Source of the DNA: Shinisaurus crocodilurus
Taxonomy: Eukaryota > Chordata > Lepidosauria > Squamata > Shinisauridae
Assembly (NCBI GenBank): GCA_021292165.1
Contig: CM037876.1
Location: 287,471,938-287,535,937 of the forward strand
DNA length: 64,000 nt
Reading direction: 5' to 3'
In this document: piece after piece, positions 56,606 through 64,000 of the stretch
How the letters are laid out: each line of letters begins with the position of its first letter
Numbering within the stretch: position 1 is the first letter of the stretch
Translations under genes and position numbers: made by a program
The notes under the pieces: generated by a model
What the model was told of the DNA's origin: nothing
The model's input: the letters and a program-made list of their open reading frames with translations, nothing else
The model's database searches: none

Positions 56606-57160
56606 TCAATCAACCAGCCAACCTATCTTCTATTCACTTCTATACCTCTGATTGATGAGCAAGAATCCAGCATTTCATGCTAATAATTCAAAAATTCACC
56701 CTCACCTCACTCTTAAGAAGTGTTGTGGCTCAGAAATGGGCAAAGGTTGCATACCTTTCAACGATGAAAAAAGAGATTCCTATGGAGAAATGGGAGCTGT
56801 GGTTTGGTATTCCAAGGGACTGTGAAAGGTGGCTTGATTTAAATTCAGGAAATTTATCTCCAAAGGAGAAAAGGCCAAAAGACCAATTTAAAGCATTGAT
56901 TTGAATGATGGAGTGATAAGAAAGGGTGAAAAGGTTACAGTGCCCCCCTGTTTGAGGTGGGCAGTTCACCATGAGCAGTCCTGCATCAAATTGGGGTTAG
57001 CACCTCCCTTATACGTCTACCCTCCCTTCTAGTCACCACTGTAACACTGGGGTAATTAAAGTCTTCAGAGGACTCTTGATTCCAGTGATGGAGACAGAAA
57101 TACAACCACTAAGTTAAAAGATTTTGCAAATTCAGTTTGTGGTGTGTCCCCCCCCCCCCA
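56606..57160. other. No recognised feature
   Basis: AT-rich intergenic DNA ending in a C-run (57149-57161) at the start of the L1 nest. Confidence 0.4.
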
Positions 57161-57884
57161 ATAATCATCAAGGTTAATAAATTAAAGACAAAGATATTAA
57201 CAAAAAATATGAAAATTCAAGATCAAATAAAATTGTCAAATAAATCAGGTTTTAAGGTTGAAAAGAAAGTAAAGTATTTAGGTATCACATTAACAAATAA
57301 GAATTGTATGTTGTTTCAAAATAATTATGTAAAGTCTTGGAATGAAATGAAAAAAGATTTAGAAAGATGGGATAAAGCTCAATTGTCACTTTTGGGGAGA
57401 ATAGCCACAATCAAGATGAATGTATTACCTAGAATGCTGTTTTTGTTTCAGACTATTCCTATTGTGACATCGCAAATATCATTTAAACAATGGCAGAAGG
57501 ATATATCTAGATTTGTATGGCAAGGGAAAAAGCCACGGGTTAAGTTTAAGATTTTACAGGATGCAAAAGAAAGAGGGGGGTTGGGTTTACCTGACCTGAA
57601 GTTATATTTTGCTGCTTGTTGTTTAGTATGGATCAAATAATGGGTTTTGTTGAAAAATAGTCGATTATTAGATTTAGAGGGATATGATTTGAGATTTGGA
57701 TGGCATGGGTACATGTGGTATGATAAAGTTAAAGTGAATGTAGAATTTAATAATCACTGTGTTAGACATGCCATTTTGAAAATTTGGAATAAATATAAAC
57801 CTAGGTTTTGTCAGAGAGTACCACTGTGGTTATCAGTGCAAGAAGCCCATCACCTTGTGGTTATCAGTGCAAGAAGCCCATCAC

Positions 57885-60800
57885 CCAGAATCAAGGTGGA
57901 TTTTATCAAATGGTGTTTAAGGAAATGGGTGTTATACAGAATCAGAGGGTTATCATGGCGGGTGACTTTAATATGGTGATGGATAAAAGGATAGATAAAT
58001 CAAACCCCACAGTTGGGGAGATGAGGAACAACGTCACGTTTTTGAATAAGGTGATCACAAAGGAAGGGTTGGTGGATGTTTGGAGAGGGGTTAAAGGACA
58101 AGAAAGAAGATATACGTATTATTCATTAGCCTTTAAGAATTTTTCTAGGATAGATTATATATTTGTGTCTAGGAGCTTGGTTTCTAGGGTCATGAGTACT
58201 GAGATAGGTACAGTACTATAAAAGTTTCGGATCATGCGCTGGTTAATATGGATATAAAGATTGGTAAGGATTATAGAGAGGCTAGAAGATGGAGGTTGAA
58301 CCATAATATTTTTAAAGCAAAACATATAACAGAAAAGATAGAGAAAGAGATGAGGGAAATTTGGGAATTTAATCAAACAGAGGATTGTAGTCAAGCTATA
58401 ATATGGGATACTATGAAAAGCGTTATGAGAGGGAGATAATTTAAGAAAACAACAGGAGGCTTTTAATAAACAGATAGAAGAAGAGATTAGGGAGTTAGAA
58501 GAATCTTTTTTAAAGAATAGGGATAAGAAGGTGTTTGCTGAATTACAAGCTAAGAGGAAAGAATTTGAGAATAAAGATATAGATAAAGTGCAAAGGAATT
58601 TGATATATATGAAAAGAGAGTTTTTTTGAGAATAGTAGTAAAAATTCTAAAGTTAGCTAGATCCGCACACAAAAAAGGGAATATTTTTTAGTGGGGGTGA
58701 TTAAAGATAAGAAGGGTAAGGAATATAATTTAATGAAGGATAAATTAAAAATATTTTATGAATTTTATTCTGAATTGTATAAGGCCGGGTCATGTTCAGA
58801 AGTAAGGATTAAAGAATATATTGAAAAAAATCTGAAAATAAAAATACTAGAAGAGGATAGAGAGTATATGGAACAACCTTTCACGGAGTTAGAAATAGAG
58901 TTTGCTATAAATAAATTAAAAGATGGTAAAACTCCCAGAATAGATGGCCTAGGGGCTGAATATTATAAGGTTTTTAAGAAAATGGTAATTCCCAAGTTAA
59001 AAAACTTGTTTAATGATATTTTACAGGAGGGAGAGACTGCCCCTTCTTGGAAACAATCTTTGACCATTTTAATCCTGAAACCAAATAAGGATCCGTCGGA
59101 CCCAGGATCTTATAGACCAATTTCATTAATTAATCAAGATGCAAAATTAATGTCTGCAATATTAGCTAGAAGAATGAATAGGTTTGTTAGTAAGTACATT
59201 GGGTTAGACCAATGTGGCTTTGTACAAGGTAGACAAATGGCAGACTTGACTAGAAGAGTGCTAAATATAATATATTTAATTAAGAAAAATAATTTGAAAG
59301 CAGGGGTTTTAGCATTAGATATTTTCCAGGCCTTTGATTGTGTTGAATGGCCAGCATTAAAGAGGATAATAAAAACTATGGGGTTTGGTGAAAAGTTTAG
59401 AGGAGTTATTGATCAATTATACGCTCAAAATATGACATCAGTTGTAGTAAACTGATGGTATAACAGATCAATTTTTTCTAGGCCGAGGTACCAGACAGGG
59501 CTGTCCCCCTTCCCCAATTTTATTTGTGTTAGTTATGGAGATTTTGGCAAATGTAATTAGCGAGGATAGTAATTTAAAAGGGATTGGGATAAAGGATGAG
59601 ATAAAAATTAATCTTTTTGCAGATGATACTCTGTTAACAATTGAAAATCCCATGGAAATGATGGATAGGTTAGAGAATCATCTAAAGGAGTTTAGGGATG
59701 TTACGGGGTTGCAAGTAAATTGGGATAAATCTGAGATTATGTTGTTTAATTATAGTAAAATAGAGGAGTTAGAAAGGATTTTTAAAAGACCAAATATTAA
59801 GGTTAAAAAATTAATTAAATATTTAGGTATAGATATTTTAAAAGAACTAGAAAAAATAAGAGAACAAAATTTTAGAAAGTTAAAGAATGAGGTTAAAAAA
59901 AAGATAGAGGAATATTAAAACATTGGACTTTCATGGTTTGGTAGAATAGCTTTGATAAAAATGAAGATTTTACCAAAGATAATTTTCTTATTTAGAATGA
60001 TACCAATGTGCTTATCAGAGAAGGAAATTAAGGAATGGCAAGCAATAATTAATAATTTTTGTAATGGGGGGGGGGAAGGCGAGGATTACCAAGAGTAAAT
60101 GGTATAAATCCCAAAAAGAAAGTGGGCTTGGCCTTCCTAATATCAAGTGGTATTATATAGCTAACCAGTTAAGGTTTATAATGGATATTTTAGTTAAGAA
60201 GAATATTATGTGGTTAGAATTAGAAACGCAGGAAATAGAAATTGGGATGGAAAAAATTTTATTTAAAAAAAAAAACTAACAGTAGGGTAAAAAGAATAGA
60301 AAATCCCTTTTTGAAAAATATGTTAGGGATTTGGAACAGTAATAGACAGATTTTTATACCAGGGATATCCCAGTTAACTCCAGTGGTAGCAGTGGAGGAC
60401 TTTCCAGAAAATGGACTGCATTGGGAAGGTTTATTTAGGGAAAATAAGAATTTGGATATGGGAAATGAAATTTGAGGAGGAGATATCGAATGCGGGGTGG
60501 AGAAATATTTGGGGCAGACGTATATTAAGAAATATGTCAGTAAGGATAAAAGAGAATTTTTAAAAAACTATTTGGAGATGGTATCTGACTCCAGTAAGAT
60601 TAAACAAAATAGACAGTAATTGTGCTTCATTGTGTTGGAGAGGATGTCAGGAACTTGGTACTTATGCTCATATGTGGTGGAGTTGTAAAAGCGTATTGGA
60701 TTTTTGGAATAAATTTTTTGTAGAAATTTCAGAAATTTTTGGCATTAATTTGGAGGTCTGTCCAAAATTAGCATTGTTATCAATAACGGAGAAACTTCTG

Positions 60801-61223
60801 TGCTCACAAGAGAAAAAGGAATTAATTGTAAGTTTATTAACGGCAGGGAGATTACTGATAGCAAGGAATTGGAAAGTTCAACACCAGTGTTTAATTATAG
60901 ATTGGTATAAAGAGGTCTGGGATATCGCTTTAAATGATAAACTAACATGTAGTATTAAATGTAAAAAGGGACAACTAAAGAAAAATAATTTTAAGGATAT
61001 ATGGGGACCATTCTTAGATTATGTTTTAGTAAAGGGAAAAGGGAGTAAGCCATGTCATGATATGATGTATTTTTGGAATATAGATTAATAATGGATTATG
61101 TGGATAGAACTTGTTTTGGCCCCGGGGTGACGGGTGCACTTGGAGTTTACGATTTGTAGGTATATGTTTTTTTTTCTGTATGTGTGTTCATTTAAAAATA
61201 TAGATAAAATTAAAAAAAAAAAG
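57885..61223 (+). mobile_element. L1-type LINE (L1-b) inserted in L1-a, 14-bp TSD and poly-A
   Basis: AAGAAGCCCATCAC flanks it at 57871-57884 and 61224-61237, with an A-rich 3' end (61200-61223). It contains the endonuclease end (VIMAGDFNMVMDKRIDKS; RIDYIFVS). The RT follows at 58691-59918 (QCGFVQGRQMADL; LDIFQAFDCVEW; GTRQGCPPSPILF region near 59490; LFADDTLLTIENP near 59613). A C-terminal Cys-His motif is at 60630-60690 (CWRGCQELGTYAHMWWSCK). It belongs to a different L1 family from its host. Several frameshifts and stops are present. It starts inside the endonuclease, so it is 5' truncated. A 33-bp host duplication precedes its left end. Confidence 0.9.
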
Positions 61224-61275
61224 AAGAAGCCCATCACAGAAGAGAAATGTTAAGTAAATACAATTGGTTGACATA

Positions 61276-61530
61276 CAGTAATACCTTGGATTGCAAGTAA
61301 CTTGGTTTGAGAGTGTTTTGCAAGACAAGCAAATTTTTAAATATTTATTAATATTTTTTTTTACTTGATATACAAGCGACGTCTTGCAATACAAGTACTG
61401 TAGTACAGTTTATTAAATTAAAAATCTCTATACAAATTTTTTTGGGGGGAATTTCGTTTTGATATACAAGTGTTTTGGATTACAAGCACGTTTCCAGAAC
61501 GAATTATGCTCTCAATCCAAGGCATGACTG
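61276..61530 (+). mobile_element. Mariner/Tigger-type MITE, copy 5, TA target site
   Basis: CAGTAATACCTTGGATTGC to CAAGGCATGACTG, TA on both sides (61274-61275, 61531-61532). It splits L1-a at a position intact in 45200-48126, so it is younger than L1-a. Confidence 0.93.
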
Positions 61531-61895
61531 TATTGTGATTTGTTAGAATTCTCCCAGGATGAATGTAAAATAAAATCAAGAGAAGAACTGATAAAAGTTC
61601 TTCATGTCATACATGTCAATGGTTTTCCTATTTGCAGATTGTAGAAAGGTTTAAAGTTGATAAAAGGTTGTATGATTTTGAACAAAGTGTATCTGACTTT
61701 GAAAAGGAATTATGTCTAAATGATGAACATCTTATTTCAAGAATGCATAAGCTTTTGTTGAAATTTGAAACTGAGGAAGAGCAAGTGAAGGAATGTATGA
61801 TAAAATGGGCTCAAAATTTTGGATATAATATATTAATGACACAATGGGAAAATATGTGGTTAAAAGGTTTGAAATTTACATTATGTTCTAGTCTT

Positions 61896-63917
61896 TTTTT
61901 TTTTTAGAATTTTATTCATGAAAAAAACAAACACTAAAACACATATAAAACAAACAATAAACACAGTTAAAAAGGACTTCCAATCTTCTCCACAGCTTAA
62001 GCAACCACAGTTATTCTTAAAACATTTTCTGTTAGCAAAAAAATCACTTCCAGCTATGGCAAAAAAAAGAACCCCAAAAAGGACAAACACAAGAGGTCTC
62101 CACCCTCCCCAAATATAGATCAACTATTTAATCTAGTTTAAATTCAACATTTATGCATAAGCCAAAACAGAAAACCTATAGTTTCATTAAGTAATGTTTT
62201 CAATTCCAAAATACAGTATATTAAGAATCCCAAAAATAAAAAAATAAAAAGTAACTGTAAACTATTTAGTAAATAACCACATGACAAGTTTTTAGTACTT
62301 CCCCCCCACACTCTCTAGTACCTAACCATCTAGCCAACACATCTGTCTTATTACAATCACTCATTATTTCTTTCTATCTATCCAGAAACTCCTTCACTTT
62401 TAATTTTAAAGATTAAAAATAATAATAATTAGAAATTAAGAAATACCGTATTTTTCGCTCCATAAGACGCACCGGACCATAAGACGCACTTACTGTATGG
62501 TACAAAAAAAAATTAAAAAAAAAAAATCAGCTGAGAGGCGGGGGCTTCCCCCGCCCCACCCAGGAGTCCTCCGCTCTTCCGGACCAGCAGAGGAAAGTTT
62601 AAAAAAAAAAAAAAAATTTTTTTTTTTTTTTTTTTTTTTTTACTGTATTCACTCCATAGGACGCACAGACATTTCCCCCTCCTTTTTTGGGGGGAAAAAG
62701 TGCGTCTTATGGTCCGAAAAATACGGTAAGTGACAGCTAACAAAACAGCAGAAGCACATAAGCCATCTATTTACTTAAAAAACAAAAAACCCTCCCCTTT
62801 AATACTTCAAAGCCACCACAAAACATTAAAAAAATTAAGTAAATATTTCCAAACAGACCAAATACAATTATATCTTGATTATAATAATTTCTCGTACATC
62901 ACCATTAATATTTAAAATCCAAATAAGTCATATAAGCAATTCCTTTACCTTTACCATTAATATTTAAAGTCAAGAATTATTTTTTTAATATCTCCAACTA
63001 GACCAGTAATTCAGTATTCAACAACCCTTTATCTTTTCCCAGTAAAAAACCATGTAGATAGTCTCTTTCTTATCACTTTCCTCTGTCAAACGGATAATCA
63101 TTGAGTTCCAGATTTTGAACGAAGAATAGAATCAGCCTGTTCTGTTGTTTTGTGGATTCCTGCATACCAGTCTCCGCCATCTTAGATTTTAAAAAGTGCG
63201 TCACAACCTTTCACTGAACCTTCTTCTCAAACCAGTTCAGTCCAATTAAAACTTCAAAGCCTCTGTGAATTTCTGGTAAGCTTCCAAAATCCTTATTTAC
63301 TTCTTCTTTCTTCTCCTTTGCCGGTCCTGAAGAAATATCCGATTTCCCTTGTTCTGATGTGATAGATCCACTTTAAGATTTACGTTCCAGTTCTGAATTC
63401 TTGCCTCCAATCTGTTTAGAATTTTACTCTCCCACAGGTTTAAAAATGCTGAAAACATGTCTCCTTTTGTATATTTTGCAAGACAATTCCAAACATAAAA
63501 GATTTATAGACCTCCTTTCAAGTTTTCTCTTCGTTATCTTTTTTGCTTCCCAGATAAACCGATAGTCTACTTACAGTTAATTATAAATCCTACTATGCTG
63601 CAGAAAGATTCCAAATTAGCCAGTCCAGATGTAATCCTTCATTTGGAAGCGAGCATGAACGCTTCTAATGATCGGTAAAACCGGTCTCCGAATACAGCGT
63701 CGTTTCCCCCCACCTCAAGTCGCAAGCTGCAAATCTATCCGTCAGACAGAAAGCAATTTATGACCCTATGAGATAATCTGGGGGTAACATCAAATCTTAG
63801 CTTCTTTCATCAGAAGTAGATTCCCCAGCCAGAAGTTATCTGGCCAGGAAACGCTGTATCAGCTGCCACACAGATTTCTGTGCGATGTTCAAGATGCCAT
63901 GTTCACCCAGAAGTCCA
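61896..63917 (-). mobile_element. Antisense retroposed insert of about 2 kb in L1-a, 13-16-bp TSD
   Basis: ATTATGTTCTAGTC(TT) occurs at 61880 and 63918. A T-run at 61894-61905 is a poly-A tail on the minus strand. The minus-strand content has no long frame and no recognisable RT. It may be an L1 5'-end, a non-autonomous L1 derivative or a retroposed transcript. L1-like A-rich composition favours the L1 link. A TIR element has inserted in it. Confidence 0.72.
62446..62726. mobile_element. TIR element, CCGTATTTTTCG ends, TA flanks
   Basis: Ends are CCGTATTTTTCGCTCCATAAG and the inverse of CCGTATTTTTCGGACCATAAG, flanked by TA at 62444-62445 and 62727-62728. Subterminal 'taagacgcac' motifs recur. 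The interior has an A-run next to a T-run (62598-62641). No coding capacity. The superfamily is not certain. It is the youngest layer of the nest. Confidence 0.85.
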
Positions 63918-64000
63918 ATTATGTTCTAGTCTTAAAGAGAATTTTTATAAGATGAAGTATCGTAGATATTTGTCTCCGGGGAAATTGGCTAGAATCTATA

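Larger units (their letters stand above)
57165..64000 (+). mobile_element. Host L1 (L1-a) interrupted by three insertions, runs off the window
   Basis: Same L1 family as 45200-48126, on the plus strand. Surviving parts are 57165-57884 (VNKLKTKILTKNMKIQDQ, VKYLGITLTN), 61238-61275, 61533-61895 (KVDKRLYDFEQSVSDFEKEL) and 63918-64000. A second L1, a mariner MITE and an antisense insert separate them. Removing the inserts restores colinearity with the other copy. A stop at about 57638 and further lesions disable it. Confidence 0.88.

Overview
This window is vertebrate nuclear DNA, most likely from a squamate reptile (lizard or snake). It is intron-rich, carries many CR1-type, L1-type and other LINE fragments, tRNA-headed SINEs, hAT and mariner elements and Ty3/gypsy debris, and has one run of 100 N. 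No bacterial-style operon, CRISPR array, rRNA gene or free-standing tRNA gene is visible. The squamate assignment is inferred from the repeat mix and the serpin sequence.

The only host genes I can support are clade A serpins (alpha-1-antitrypsin-like), all on the minus strand. Gene A is complete over its four coding exons (31161 down to 24474). Its exons 3 and 4 are 271 and 148 bp, the sizes I recall for human SERPINA1. The joined reading frame predicts 412 residues, with a signal peptide, a His-rich N-terminus, N-glycosylation sites, a normal hinge and a reactive-centre loop whose inferred P1-P1' pair is Arg-Ser. Gene B is a relic: a coding-exon-2 copy with two in-frame stops (55981-55384) and an intact last exon with P1 Lys (51147-50956), with nothing recognisable as exons 3 and 4 between them. 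A third piece (1526-630) carries only exons 3 and 4, with a 1-bp frameshift. It lies in a 2.57-kb block nearly identical to 26327-28918 that stops exactly at the N gap, so it is either a recent duplicate or an assembly (haplotig) artefact.

The rest is mobile DNA. By region: 2.7-11 kb holds SINEs, hAT and mariner elements, and a CR1-like insert flanked by 66-bp identical repeats. 11-13 kb is GC-rich repeat. 14.2-18 kb is a minus-strand Gmr1-like gypsy element (integrase before RNase H, then LTR) carrying two later insertions. 18-23.6 kb holds several LINE pieces. 24-31 kb is serpin gene A. 32-38 kb holds a mariner-like element with a GC-rich core and a minus-strand LINE broken by an hAT and by one arm of an inverted LTR-like pair. 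38-40.2 kb has an LTR-like leader and a gag reading frame with a SCAN-like region. 4.85-9.6 kb and 40.2-44.6 kb are diverged copies of one segment. 45.2-48.1 kb is an L1. 48.5-56.6 kb holds gene B and repeats. 57.1-64 kb is a nest of L1 insertions whose order can be read from target-site duplications.

I see no operon-like or defence-like new system. The most interesting items are the Arg-P1 serpin beside a decaying Lys-P1 paralogue, the SCAN-like Gmr1 gag with a Gmr1-order pol in the same window, the exceptionally long CR1 target duplication, and a family of GC-rich foldback elements.
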